A DNA stretch of 64,000 bases from Campylobacter geochelonis (GCF_013201685.1 NZ_CP053844.1:1922001-1986000); one strand, 5' to 3'; positions 30,015 to 40,606 are shown, counted from the stretch's first letter. Made by a program: numbers and translations. The notes: generated from the letters alone by a model not told the origin.

Positions 30015-30617
30015 CTACCAAGCATTACCAGGATATGTAGAAGGAGTCTGTGAAGCACCTCTACTGTATTTTCGCGCAACAACTCTATCTCTATAAATTC
30101 TATCAACTTCTGTGCTTTCGCCGACTAAAAGAGCCTTTGTAGCACACATAGCAGCACAAAGTGGAACTTTACCCTCTGCTATGCGGTTTTGACCGTAGAT
30201 ATGAAACTCTTCTTTGCTGTTTGTCTCCTCTGGTCCGCCAGCACACATCGTACATTTATCCATAGCACCTTTTGTGCTAAAAATGCCGCCTCGTGGGAAT
30301 TGTGGTGCACCAAACGGGCATGCATACAAGCAGTATCCACAACCAATGCAAGTATTTTTATCGTGAAGCACAATCGCATCTTCTCTTATATAAAAGCAGT
30401 TCACCGGACAAACTTGCGCACAAGGAGCGTCTGTGCAGTGCATACACGCCATAGATGTTGAAAACTCCTTGCCAGGAATGCCCTCATTTAGCGTTATAAC
30501 CCTTCTTCTTCTAACATCAAGCGCAAGTTCATGCCCGCTGTCACAAGCTACAGAACAGCCATCACAATCTATACATCTATCCAAATCACATAGAAATTTC
30601 ATTCTTACTGATGACAT
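30015..30617 (-). CDS. fdhB: formate dehydrogenase iron-sulfur subunit
   Basis: This 200-residue ferredoxin-like subunit has four Cys clusters for four [4Fe-4S] centres: CDLDRCIDCDGCSVACD, CMHCTDAPCAQVCPVNCF, CIGCGYCLYACPFGAPQFP and the CTMCAGG/CAAMCATKAL pair. It relays electrons from FdhA to the cytochrome FdhC. It follows fdhA by 9 bases. It has no Tat signal of its own, so it is exported with FdhA. Confidence 0.93.
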   Translation of the reverse strand: MSSVRMKFLCDLDRCIDCDGCSVACDSGHELALDVRRRRVITLNEGIPGKEFSTSMACMHCTDAPCAQVCPVNCFYIREDAIVLHDKNTCIGCGYCLYACPFGAPQFPRGGIFSTKGAMDKCTMCAGGPEETNSKEEFHIYGQNRIAEGKVPLCAAMCATKALLVGESTEVDRIYRDRVVARKYSRGASQTPSTYPGNAW

Positions 30618-30626
30618 TTTTACTCC

Positions 30627-33446
30627 TTACGCTTTTTCTATGCGGCATACACCGCCTTTTGTCTCTGGAATTTGAGTTACGATATCATATCCATAGTTTG
30701 TTACTGTATTTGCACTCTCGCCATAAGCGTATGGTTTAGTTCCCTCTGGATAGTTTTTACTCATATCAACTCCTTGCATTATGCCCGTAAAATGGAACGG
30801 TAAGAAGACCATATCTTTACTTACAGAGTGTGAATATCTAGCTTTAACTTTGATTTTAGTTCCCTCAGGTGAATAAACCCAAATCATATCGTTGTTTTTA
30901 ATGCTATATTTTTTAGCCAACTCTGGGTTGATATCACAAAACATCTCTGGAGTTAGGCGAGTTAGATATTTTGAAGCTCTATTTTCCATACCAGCTCCGT
31001 TTAAATTTACCAAACGACCAGTTACTAAATTTATAGGGAACTCTTTGCTGTAATCTTTTGCTAACTGAACTGATTTATACTTAGTATCTACTCTAAAATG
31101 ATCACTCTTATCTTCAAAGCTTGGATACTGATGCGCTAAATCCTGTCTTGTTGTGTGAAGTGGCTCTCTATGAAGTGGGATTTGATCAGCAAATGTCCAA
31201 ACTCTTGCTCTTGCTCTTGCGTTTCCATACGGAGCTATGCCTTTTTCCATACATTTTTTAGCTATTATATCACTTGCATCTGTTGACCAACTAGCGCCCA
31301 TTCTAGCTTTTTCATTTTCGCTTAGAGTGATTCCTAAAACCTCTTCGATATTTGCTTTAGTAATTTGCGGATATCCGCCATCAACCGCTGAATCAACCGG
31401 AGCCGAACCCTTGCTTGCAAGTTGGTTTACGCCATTATGCTCTAGTCCAAATCTGTTTCTAAAACCCATTCCGCCTTGCATAACCGGCTTGCTTATATCA
31501 TATAAATTTGGGCTTCCTGGGTGATTTTCTGTCCAACAAGGCCATGGAAGTCCGTAGTATTCGCCCTCACACTCGCCCATTCCCATTAGAGTAATTTGGT
31601 CAAATTTATCCCAATTATCAGTATGTTTTTTAATCCTCTCTGGAGTCCAGCCTGTCATGCCGATACTTTTGATGATTTTTGCTATTTCTCTTGTAGCATC
31701 TTCTGGCCACTGGAAATTTCCTTTTCCATCGCCCATCGCCTTTATAAATTTATCATAAAAGCCCATTCTTTTTGCTAATTCAAACAAAATTTTCTCATCT
31801 GTCATACTCTCAAACAACGGCTCAACGACTTTATATCTCCATTGAGCTGAGCGGTTTGTAGCTACAACTGTGCCTGAAGTTTCAAACTGAGTAGCTGCTG
31901 GAAGGATAAAGATGTTATCTTTTTTATCTGTTATAACTGCTGCTTCGTTTACAAATGGATCTGTGATAACTAAAAGTTCTAAGTTATCAAGCCCTTCTTT
32001 TACTTTTACTTGTTGAGCGGTTGAAGTTATACCATTTCCTAAAACAAATAAAGCTTTTAAGCTAGTTCCAGCGTTGTGAATTTTGTCATTTCCATCTTTG
32101 CCATTTAAAACTCCTGCCCACCAACGAGAAAGAGTAAAGCCCTTTTTATGCATCCACTCTTTAGAGAAAAATCGAGATACCATCCACTCATAATCCACTC
32201 CCCATTGCGAGCAGTAGTATTTCCATGAAGTCTCATTTATATCATAATATCCTGGCAAGTTATCACTAACACAACCCATATCAGTTGCGCCTTGAACGTT
32301 ATCATGCCCTCTTAAGATATTACATCCACCACCCGCTACGCCTACGTTTCCTAAGCTAAGCTGCAAAATCGGCGCAAGGCGAGTATTTGATGTACCAATG
32401 CTGTGTTGAGTAAGTCCCATAGCCCATATAAGCGTTCCTGGACGGTTGTGTGCATAAATTTTAGTAATCTCTTCTAAAATCTCTTTTTTAACTCCAGTTA
32501 CATCTTCAACTATTTCAGGAGTCCATTTACTAGCCTCTTCTTTGATACTTTCCATATCATAAACTCTATCGCTGATATACTCTTTATCTTCCCAACCATT
32601 TGCAAAGATGATATTTAACATACCATACATAAATGCGATATCTGTTCCTGGACGAATTTGAGCAAAATAATCAGCCTTAGCTGCAGTATGTGTATAACGT
32701 GGATCAATTACAATCAGCTTTGAACCATTTTCTTTCGCTTTTAAAAAGTGAGAGAAACCTACTGGGTGGTTTACTGCTGGATTTGCTCCAAAAATTATAA
32801 TCGCTTTTGAATTTTGCATATCCCCAAGATGGTTTGTCATAGCGCCATAACCCCATGTATTCGCCACACCGGCGACTGTTGCACTATGTCAAATTCTAGC
32901 TTGATGATCTACGTTGTTTGTTCCAAAAAATGCTCCGAATTTACGGATATAATAGCACTGCTCATTACTCATTTTTGCTGAGCCTAAGAACATAACTTGC
33001 TCTGGGTTTTCTTTTTGGTATTTGTTTAGTTGCTCGGCGATTCTATCAAGAGCTTCGTTATAACTAATTCTTTTCCACTCGCCATTTTCTTTTACCATTG
33101 GGTATTTTAAACGAACAGCAGATCTAACCATATCTACCATATCGCTACCTTTACAACAATGACCTCCTAAACTAATCGGATGATCTTGAGCGACCTCTTG
33201 TCTAACCCAAACGCCATTTTCAACCTCTGCTATAATTCCACAACCTACTGAACAGGCAGTGCAAACTGTTTTAACTTTTTTTGAGTTTGGATATGGGTTT
33301 GACAGTTCTTGGCTGGTTGCTTCTCTTGTGACATTAGCACTAGCAATCAAACCGCTAGCACCAACCGCACTTGAAAGAGCAGCCATTTTCAAAAACGATC
33401 TACGACCGATTTTTGAGCTAAGCATTTCTCTATCAACTTGTGACAT
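30627..33446 (-). CDS. fdhA: formate dehydrogenase catalytic subunit, selenocysteine-containing
   Basis: This 939-residue enzyme oxidises formate to CO2 in the periplasm using a molybdopterin (Mo or W) cofactor. The frame begins with a Tat signal (GRRSFLK at residues 14-20) and a [4Fe-4S] set (VCTACSVGCG ... GGHCCKG). It is crossed by a single in-frame UGA at codon 186 (32889-32891): NNVDHQARI-U-HSATVAGVANTWGYG. Sec followed by His is the conserved active-site arrangement in formate dehydrogenases. The protein then continues to residue 939 with FdhA/NarG family motifs (FGANPAVNHP, NILRGHDNVQGATDMG, LTRLTPEMF). The apparent break is a recoded codon, not a frameshift. Confidence 0.95.
32862..32874 (-). 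promoter_or_regulatory. bacterial SECIS-like hairpin in fdhA
   Basis: Minus-strand CGCC-GGTGT-GGCG forms a short stem with a five-base loop, 14-27 bases after the fdhA UGA at 32889-32891. The spacing and apical G/U-rich loop fit SelB-dependent Sec insertion. Confidence 0.65.
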
Positions 33447-33471
33447 ATTTATCCTTTCTTAAATTTTATTT

Positions 33472-33657
33472 TTATTTTGCGTTTGTGTAGTAAAGTTCCC
33501 ATTGTGGGGTTCTTTGATAAAGCGTTTCAGCTTTTTTACCACTATCTTTTTTAATCTTGTCTTTTGGCACAGCTGCTGATGCATTTACGCTAACAGCGGC
33601 GACTCCAACAGCGCCAACGGCTGCTTTTTTTAGAAAATCTCTTCTTTTAGACTCCAT
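33472..33657 (-). CDS. small Tat-signal protein of the formate dehydrogenase operon
   Basis: The ATG at 33657 (MESKRRDFLKKAAVGAVGVA) follows GGAGCAAGAG. The 61-residue product is little more than a twin-arginine signal (RRDFLKKA) plus a ~30-residue tail ending TPQWELYYTNAK. Longer in-frame starts upstream would run into the chaperone gene. Small Tat proteins in this position are found in epsilonproteobacterial fdh operons and may be extra subunits or maturation factors. Confidence 0.8.
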   Translation of the reverse strand: MESKRRDFLKKAAVGAVGVAAVSVNASAAVPKDKIKKDSGKKAETLYQRTPQWELYYTNAK

Positions 33658-34363
33658 CTCTTGCTCCTCTACTTCTTTTTTTCTGTTTATTTGATAGTCT
33701 TCTTGCTGCTTCAGATCTTGAAAGCCCTTTTGAAACTTTGATATTTCTACTATCTTTTGGAGCAGAAACCCCATAGTAAATTCTTTCAAATTCAAAAAAA
33801 CTTGTCATAAGATTTGAGATATTTTTATAAATTTCACTTTTTTCGTGTATATATAAGTTATCGCAAAACTCATCTATAAACGGGTTTATAAAGCTTGTAA
33901 AAAGCTCATTTGCGTAAACTTCATACTCTTTTTCACCTTTTATTTGTAACGTTATAAACTCACTCATCAAAGCAAATAAAAAGCCAAAATTATCCTCTTG
34001 ATCTTTATACTTAATCTCATCTCTTCTAAATTTAGTCTTAGCTAGTAAATTTTTAACCCTTAAACAGGCAACTCCACTCTCATACCCCTCATCATAAAAA
34101 CTGATTGTCGTTCTTAAAGGCTTTGGTGGTGCGTGAAATACAGCATCATACTCGCTTATCACGCGATTTTCATCTTCAAAGTCTATGCTTAGCTCTTTTA
34201 AAGCAAACTCGCTAAGTTCATCTAGTGGCGCTTGCAACATCATATCAATGACGCCTTTAACTCCACAAAATCTATCTTTGTCATAGCTAAAAACAAATAG
34301 TTTTGAAAACAAAGAGTAGTAAGCAACTCTGGCATTTTCAACACTTTGTTTATCTATCATCAT
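33647..34363 (-). CDS. TorD/DmsD-family chaperone for formate dehydrogenase
   Basis: This 238-residue all-helical protein matches the TorD family of Tat proofreading chaperones: YYSLFSKLFVFSYDKDRF at the N-terminus, EYDAVFHAPPKPLRTTISFY (the E.D..F..P motif), and DNFGFLFALMSEFI in the middle. These proteins hold molybdoenzymes until the cofactor is inserted. The first gene of the fdh operon, it overlaps the small Tat gene by 11 bases. The C-terminus is very basic (SRSEAARRLSNKQKKRSRG). Confidence 0.85.
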   Translation of the reverse strand: MMIDKQSVENARVAYYSLFSKLFVFSYDKDRFCGVKGVIDMMLQAPLDELSEFALKELSIDFEDENRVISEYDAVFHAPPKPLRTTISFYDEGYESGVACLRVKNLLAKTKFRRDEIKYKDQEDNFGFLFALMSEFITLQIKGEKEYEVYANELFTSFINPFIDEFCDNLYIHEKSEIYKNISNLMTSFFEFERIYYGVSAPKDSRNIKVSKGLSRSEAARRLSNKQKKRSRGARDGV

Positions 34364-35059
34364 CTTCCTTTTTTAAAATTTGCTAATGTTCAAATTTTTT
34401 TACTTTTAGTACTTTACTACAAAATTACTTAGTTACATTATAAAATTAAAATCTAACTCCAATAATTAATTTTTTCTTAAATATGCTATATTTGAATATT
34501 TCTTTTTAATTTTTTCTTTTGCGTGTTGCACATATGATAAATGGGTATTTTGGCATTTTCCTAAAGATTTAAAATTAAATATTAATATTAATAGTTAATT
34601 TTAATAAAAATTTTATATAATGCGAAATTTAGCAAAATATAGTTTTTTACCTTAAAGAATAAATTTGTCAAATTTACTAAATTTTTTATCTTTTACTTGC
34701 TATATGTTATTTTATTTCTTAAATAAATATTAAATTTTACTAAAATTTACAAAGCGAATTTACACTTTCTAATACAAATTTTATATCAAAATTTACTTTT
34801 TAAAACATTTTTTTGATTTATCAAAATTCGCGACTGTATTTTATAAAATACAACGATAAATTTATAAAATACTTTAAATTTTATAAAACCAGATATTTCA
34901 AAATACTGTTAAATTTAGAAAACAAATTAAAAATTCCATCTTAGTAAAACTATCAATTAGCCATAAATTTCAAAATTTTGCGCAAAAAATCATCAAAATT
35001 TATATAAACAATAGATAAATATCTTTAAATTTATCTTGTTTTAATTTTATTTTGGCATT
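34364..35059. promoter_or_regulatory. divergent intergenic region with fdh promoter
   Basis: No gene. TATAAT on the minus strand (34437-34442) is a likely -10 for the fdh operon, 74 bases before its start. A small inverted repeat TAGTA-AAG-TACTA overlaps 34408-34420, downstream of that start. The rest is very AT-rich DNA separating it from the TonB-dependent receptor. Confidence 0.5.
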
Positions 35060-35080
35060 ATTTGCAACTCAGTTGCAAAT
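35060..35080 (+). promoter_or_regulatory. 21-bp perfect palindrome in the receptor leader
   Basis: Arms ATTTGCAACT and AGTTGCAAAT flank a single C. The palindrome ends directly before the ribosome binding site TAGGAG of the TonB-dependent receptor gene. It is either an operator or an RNA hairpin that hides the ribosome binding site. Confidence 0.75.
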
Positions 35081-35091
35081 TAGGAGAAACG

Positions 35092-37608
35092 ATGTTAAAA
35101 AGGCTAAATTTAAGCCAAAATTTACTTATCTTTACACTTATGCCACTTGGGCTAAACGCAGAAGTTGTAAAACTAGATGAGATTGTAGTCAAAGCTAAGC
35201 CAAACAACTTTAACACCATCTCACGTCAAAAGATAGAAAACTCGCCCACGCTAAATGGCTCTATGAGCGAACTTTTAAAATCAAATCCAAACGTTCGTTT
35301 CTCAAACACAAGCACAACTTCACAAAATTTAGGCGATATAAACCCAAGCGATATCAGCATAAACGGGGCTCTAACCTACCAAAATAACTTTATGATAAAC
35401 GGTTTTAACGTAAACAACGACCTAAATCCGGGCGGCAAACGCTTTGGAACTGGGCAAAATACAACGCACGTAAAAGAGCCAGATATCGGCTCGATTTCAC
35501 AAGGCATTATGATAGATTCAGATTTAATCGGTAGCATTGAAGTCCTTGATAGCGATGTTTCTGCTAGATATGGAAATTTTATGGGTGGAGTTGTAAATGC
35601 AAAAACAAGAGATCCAAAACGCGAATTTTCTGGCAAATTTAGCCTTACTCACTCAAGTAACAACTGGGTTAGCTATCACGTAGAAGATGAAGAAAAATTT
35701 AAAAACTCAACTTCGCCAAACGCTCAACCCAAATTTAAAAAAAGCATTGCAAGGGCTAGTTTAGAGGGCTTTGTAACTGAAAATTTTGGCATTATTGGAA
35801 GTTATACTCAAGCTTATTCGACAATCCCTATAAAATACGACCCAAAATACTTCAGCGACGCACACGCTAATCAAACTCGCAAAATGCATAGAAAAAATGA
35901 GAACTTTTTCTTAGCTGGAGTTTGGTACGTTGGACAACACGTCATACGCCCAACGCTTATTTATACGCCAAGTAGCGCTACGTATCACACTGAGTTTATG
36001 AAAGATAGTATATATGATTATAAAAACGATGGATTAATGGGCTCGGTTAAGGTAGAAAGCGCTCTAAATAGCGTTTTGCTAGAACAAAACTTTGGATACT
36101 CAAAAATGCAAAGCTCTCGCATAGGAAGCAAAAACTATCAAGCAGCATGGCACCCATCGGCTGTTAAAAACTGGGCAAGCGATGGAGTCGCGCAAGAGGG
36201 GACTTTTGCAAGCGTAGAGCAGACTCAAGAAAATTATGAGTATTCATTTGATGCTACTTTTGATGAGATACTTGCTTTAAATCTCTCTCATACATTTAGT
36301 TTTGGTGGCGATATATCGCAAAAAAGCGGCACGCTTATCTACAAAGATAGCATTATAGGCGATGGGAGTGCAAGCGAGCTTCATGGAGCTTGCCAAAATG
36401 GCGATCCATTGTGCATAAATGATGGCTGGGAACACCCATACGATGATGATACTATCGGAAATGGGCAGTATTTTGATCAAGCTACTAGATATAAAGGAAA
36501 AACTAAGAAAAACATCACTTCGTATGGAATTTACGCTCAAGACAAAGTTAAATTTAAAAACCTAACCGCACGTTTTGGACTAAGAATGGATAAAGATACC
36601 TTCTTTAACAACACAAATATCGCGCCAAGACTAAGTCTTACTTATGATATTTTTGATGATGAAACCTCTCTTTTAGGATTTGGTGCAAACAGATACTATG
36701 GCAGAAACTCCTTTTCTTATGCGCTAGATGAGGGAAAAGAGTGGTTAAAAACCGAGCTTGTACGAAAAGATCAGCTCTCGCCATGGGAGATTAAAAAAGA
36801 TGATTATAAAGCAAATTACCGCTTTTCTAACCTTAAAACCCCTTACACAGATGAGCTTAGTTTTCGCTACTTTCAAGAGCTTGATTTTCTTAGTTTTGAG
36901 TTAAAATACATCATGCGAAAAGACAAAGATGGGATAATGACAACGTGGAGAAGCGTAGAAAACTTAGATCCAAGCACAGATCCAAAATACACAGCAAATC
37001 ATAGAATTTTAACCAACAACGGAAGAGGCGAAGCTGATGTGGTATCGTTTGCTTTAAGAAACAACGAACCGTTTTATTTCATCGGTGTAAATCATAACTT
37101 TGAACTGATATTTGACTATACTAAAATAAAAAGAAATTATAACAGCTACAAAGATACCACACAAGATAAAAAGCGAGGCGATAAAGTCGTGCTAGATGGC
37201 AAACTAACGCATAAAAACGATATAGCAAGAGAGGATTTTAACGTGCCTTACTCGCTTAGATTTAACACTTACTCAAGCCTAAAAACCAAACTCGGTCTTG
37301 TGCGGATAAACAACTTTTTTAAATTTAACGCAGGATATAACGGTATCAGGTACGCTGGCTTGGATAAAACTTACTGGATAGACAGATACGAAACTAAACA
37401 TTTTGGCTCAAATTTTATCTGGGATATGCGACTTGGGCTTGACATTTTAGGGAGGAAAACAGATGCGTATTTTATAAATTTAGATATTTTAAATGTGTTA
37501 AATCGCAAGGTAAATGTTGGCTCGAATTTTGACTATGATACAGAAAACAGCTCAAGCATTTACGCTCCTGGTCGCCAACTTTGGGTTGAAATCGGAGCTA
37601 GGTTTTAG
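35092..37608 (+). CDS. TonB-dependent outer-membrane receptor
   Basis: The start at 35092 is preferred because AGGAG precedes it and it opens a signal peptide (MLKRLNLSQNLLIFTLMPLGLNA, cleaved after A23); an upstream ATG at 35062 lies inside the palindrome. A TonB box-like LDEIVVKA follows, then a plug domain (SDISINGALTYQNNFMINGF, DSDLIGSIEVLDSDVSARYG) and a ~22-strand beta-barrel ending in an aromatic residue (WVEIGARF). It imports a chelated metal or similar nutrient using TonB energy. The ligand is not visible; adjacency to fdh genes suggests molybdate, tungstate or iron, as a guess. Confidence 0.9.
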   Translation: MLKRLNLSQNLLIFTLMPLGLNAEVVKLDEIVVKAKPNNFNTISRQKIENSPTLNGSMSELLKSNPNVRFSNTSTTSQNLGDINPSDISINGALTYQNNFMINGFNVNNDLNPGGKRFGTGQNTTHVKEPDIGSISQGIMIDSDLIGSIEVLDSDVSARYGNFMGGVVNAKTRDPKREFSGKFSLTHSSNNWVSYHVEDEEKFKNSTSPNAQPKFKKSIARASLEGFVTENFGIIGSYTQAYSTIPIKYDPKYFSDAHANQTRKMHRKNENFFLAGVWYVGQHVIRPTLIYTPSSATYHTEFMKDSIYDYKNDGLMGSVKVESALNSVLLEQNFGYSKMQSSRIGSKNYQAAWHPSAVKNWASDGVAQEGTFASVEQTQENYEYSFDATFDEILALNLSHTFSFGGDISQKSGTLIYKDSIIGDGSASELHGACQNGDPLCINDGWEHPYDDDTIGNGQYFDQATRYKGKTKKNITSYGIYAQDKVKFKNLTARFGLRMDKDTFFNNTNIAPRLSLTYDIFDDETSLLGFGANRYYGRNSFSYALDEGKEWLKTELVRKDQLSPWEIKKDDYKANYRFSNLKTPYTDELSFRYFQELDFLSFELKYIMRKDKDGIMTTWRSVENLDPSTDPKYTANHRILTNNGRGEADVVSFALRNNEPFYFIGVNHNFELIFDYTKIKRNYNSYKDTTQDKKRGDKVVLDGKLTHKNDIAREDFNVPYSLRFNTYSSLKTKLGLVRINNFFKFNAGYNGIRYAGLDKTYWIDRYETKHFGSNFIWDMRLGLDILGRKTDAYFINLDILNVLNRKVNVGSNFDYDTENSSSIYAPGRQLWVEIGARF

Positions 37609-37784
37609 CGGATTTGAGGCTAGGAACTGCGCGCGATTTTGTTTGTGTTTGCTAGATCGTTTAGAGTTAGCAAAGTTGAGTTTTAATAAATTTGTGGTTT
37701 TATGCATAAAGTTTTAGCAAATTTGGCTAATTGTAATAATAAAAATTTAAAGAGTTTGTTAAAGCCATGACACGATATTTTAGC

Positions 37785-38000
37785 AAATTTTATAAATTAC
37801 GCCACGATTTTTACTGAATTTAGTTAAAGTTGTAGTCCGAGAATTTTTGACAAATTTAGTTATAATTTTACATAAAATTTTGGCAAATTTAGTATAAGTT
37901 TTGCATAAAAAATTTAAATAAATTTAGTTAGATTTATAGTATAATGTTAATGAATTTAGATAGCGTTGTAGTATAGGATTTGAGCAAATTTGCTTATAGT
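37785..38000. repeat. degenerate ~34-bp tandem repeat array
   Basis: AAATTT cores recur at about 37785, 37816, 37852, 37885, 37920, 37952 and 37986 (spacing 31-36). Around each core the context is similar (ATTTTnnCAAATTTAGTTA, then a TnTAG/TTGTAG block). There are about seven units with no spacers between them, so it is not a CRISPR array. A similar array in the opposite orientation lies at 43939-44160. Confidence 0.5.
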
Positions 38001-38653
38001 TGTAAAATACAATCAACATCTCAAATAAAAAACTACCATTAACTTTGCTATAAATTTAGTTTAGTTAAAATTATAAAAGTTATACTTAAAAAATCAAATT
38101 TAAAGGTTAAATCTAATCAATTTTAACCTTTAAGTTATTTTTTCTCGCCATTAAAAGTGATGAAATTTTTATCTTAAAAAACTTATCTTTTCATTTTAAT
38201 TTAACAACTGCTTTTAAATTTTAAACCAAGTTTTGCAGTGTAAAGCCGGTGCGCTTTTTGATAAACTTTTGAGATGTTATTTTGTAAAAACCTATTTAAC
38301 GAGCGATTAAATTTAAACTTTTCTTAAACTAAAAAAGCTGTTGAATTTATAAACCTAAAGACTAGATTTTAAAAGCTAAATTTAGCTTTCTTTGTTGCAA
38401 ATTTTGCAATTACTACGAAATTTAGCCAATTTTTATAGCAATCGCAAAAGTCATTTTTCTATCAAATTTCAAAATTTAACTAATGCCTTTTTTCTTAGAG
38501 CCGCGTGGCTGTTTTGTCTAAATGTGCCAAAAGTAACGAAATCAATCCTTTTAATCTTAAAAATTATGAAATTTTAAACAAAATATCATCAAATTTAAGC
38601 AAATTTAAAACCATTTTTAGCAGCACTTATAAATTTCTAACCAAAAAAAGATT

Positions 38654-38983
38654 GTGCGAATTTTTAAGATATTTTCAAATTCTTTCTTTGCTGGTTTTAT
38701 AGTGTTGTCGCTAGCTAGTTGTGGCGCAAAACCAATCAAAGCATATAGCACCCGACTACAAATTTGAAAAATTAAATTTTATGCAAAAACACTTACTAGA
38801 ATATAAAACAGATCCAAAAATAAAGATGTTGCGAAAAATCAAACGTAGCTACTAAATCTAAAACTTAAAAATATGCTCAGTGCCAACTCAACCGGCACGC
38901 CGTTAGTTTGCGTGGGTTTTGGGCGTGTGTTTAAAGATGAGGATTTGCTAGTAAAGGTACGAAGCGATGGTGCATTTTGTTAG
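38654..38983 (+). pseudogene. decayed lipoprotein gene
   Basis: From GTG at 38654 the frame reads as a lipoprotein signal peptide, FAGFIVLSLASCGAKPIKAY, with lipobox LASC, then stops after 37 residues. Protein-like text continues in other frames: HLLEYKTDPKIKMLRKI and then NSTGTPLVCVGFGRVFKDED plus LLVKVRSDGAFC to a stop at 38983. At least two frameshifts are implied. The ancestor is not recognised. Confidence 0.5.
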
Positions 38984-39426
38984 CTGTGATAAAAATCGTT
39001 CGCGATAGGCGAGTTTTAAGAAATGTAAATAAACAAGAGTGATATTTATGCTAGATTTTTAACGCAATAAATCGTAGTTTTAGATAAGATAAGCGCAAAA
39101 TAAGGCGATTAACGCTTTAAGCAAGAAAACCACCTATGAAATCAAAGAGTTAAGTTAGCAAACTTTTTATCTAAAAATTTGCTTTTAAACAAGGATTTGA
39201 ATTTATAAAATTTTAAGTAAATTTAACCATTAAAATAAGTGTAAATCTCCAAAAAGACTGCAAAATTTACAAATTTAATAGCCTTTTTGCCTATTTATTG
39301 TTACAAATTTAAAACAACAGCGGTTAAAAATGGATTAAATTCCGCTTTTTTTAACACTCAAAAAAACATAGTTAAATTTACTTTTTACCATAAACTAACA
39401 TAAACTAAAATTTAAATTCACAAATC

Positions 39427-39463
39427 AAAAGCCAAAAGCTCGATTTAAACCATTTGGCTTTTA
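39427..39463 (-). terminator. intrinsic terminator after nspC
   Basis: AAAAGCCAAA pairs with TTTGGCTTTT around a 16-base loop, directly after the nspC stop. A/T framing on both sides allows use from either strand. Confidence 0.75.
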
Positions 39464-39469
39464 AAAAGC

Positions 39470-40606
39470 TTAATTTCTCCTTCTGTACTCTTCATAGCCA
39501 AACTCTTTTTTAGCTAGCACTTCGCCGTTTTTATCAACCAAAACCAAATCTGGAAGTTTTATGCCATTAAATGTCGTATTTTTAACTATCGTGTAGTGAA
39601 TTTGGTCTTCGAAAATCACCCTATCGCCGACTTTTAACTCATGCTTGAATTTATATGTCGCATTTGCGCTATCAAGCCCCATGATATCGCCTGCTAAGCA
39701 GGTATTTCCACCAAATCTATAGCTAAAAGCTCCATTCTTGCTCTCGCCACGAACCTCTGGGCGATATGGCATAAGCACGGTATCGGGCATATGAGCTTCG
39801 GCTGAAGTGTCTAAAATGGCGATTTTAACTTCGTTTTCTACGATATCAAGCACGCTAGAAACTAAATATCCAGTTTGCCAACCAACCGCCTCGCCAGGCT
39901 CTAGATAGACTTCGACGCCGTATTTTGCCTTAAAATTTCGCACCAAATTTATAAGAAGCTTGACATCATAACCCTCTTTTGTGATATGATGTCCACCACC
40001 AAAATTTACCCACTTCATCTTAGGCAAATACTCTTTAAACTGCTCTTCAAAGTCCGCCAAAACAAGCTCTAAGCTTTGAGCGCTTTCTTCACAAAGTGCG
40101 TGAAAATGAAGTCCAGTTATCCCATCAAGAAGCTCTGGCTTAAAATTTGCTTTTGTTATGCCAAGACGACTAAATTTAGCACATGGATTATACATATCAA
40201 TAGGCGCGTATGAGCTTTGTGGATTTATCCGAAGAGCGCATTCTACGCCACTTTCAAGAGCTTTTTGGCGGTATTTTTCCCATTGAGAAAAGCTGTTAAA
40301 AACAACATGATTTGATAGCTTTAAAATCTCATCAAAATCCTCATCTTTAAAAGCTGGAGAGTATGTGTGAATCTCACCATTTTTTATAAACTCAGCGCCA
40401 AATTTCGCCTCATGAAGCCCTGAGCAAGTTACTCCATCAAGGTATTTTTCTACATACGGCATAGCAAAGGAAAATGCAAAGCCCTTTAACGCGCAAAGCA
40501 CCTTAGCACCGCTTTTTTCGCCAACTTTTTTGAGAAGTTCTAGGTTGCGAACAAGCTTGTCTTCTTCACAAACATAGGCTGGAGTTTTTATATCTTTTAC
40601 ATTCAT
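39470..40606 (-). CDS. nspC: carboxynorspermidine/carboxyspermidine decarboxylase
   Basis: This 378-residue PLP enzyme of the alanine racemase-fold decarboxylases has LCALKGFAFSFAMPYVEKYL (Lys that binds PLP in the KGFAF segment), SSYAPIDMYNPCAKFSRLG, WVNFGGGHHITKEGYD, and YLEPGEAVGWQTGYLV. In Campylobacter this decarboxylase acts with carboxyspermidine synthase to make spermidine without S-adenosylmethionine. The synthase lies at 54114-55340 in this window, not adjacent. The gene is divergent from the moa cluster. Confidence 0.92.
   Translation of the reverse strand: MNVKDIKTPAYVCEEDKLVRNLELLKKVGEKSGAKVLCALKGFAFSFAMPYVEKYLDGVTCSGLHEAKFGAEFIKNGEIHTYSPAFKDEDFDEILKLSNHVVFNSFSQWEKYRQKALESGVECALRINPQSSYAPIDMYNPCAKFSRLGITKANFKPELLDGITGLHFHALCEESAQSLELVLADFEEQFKEYLPKMKWVNFGGGHHITKEGYDVKLLINLVRNFKAKYGVEVYLEPGEAVGWQTGYLVSSVLDIVENEVKIAILDTSAEAHMPDTVLMPYRPEVRGESKNGAFSYRFGGNTCLAGDIMGLDSANATYKFKHELKVGDRVIFEDQIHYTIVKNTTFNGIKLPDLVLVDKNGEVLAKKEFGYEEYRRRN

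Larger units (their letters stand above)
37609..39426. other. long gene-poor stretch
   Basis: No intact gene in 1.8 kb. It holds a degenerate 34-base repeat array (37785-38000) and a decayed lipoprotein gene (38654-38983), listed separately. The rest is AT-rich spacer on both strands. Confidence 0.6.

Noticed and set aside
32889-32891. fdhA nonsense mutation or pseudogene
   Set aside because: The stop is UGA at the known Sec site, both sides stay in frame, and a hairpin follows.
37785-38000. Possible CRISPR array
   Set aside because: Units abut one another and are too degenerate; there are no spacers.
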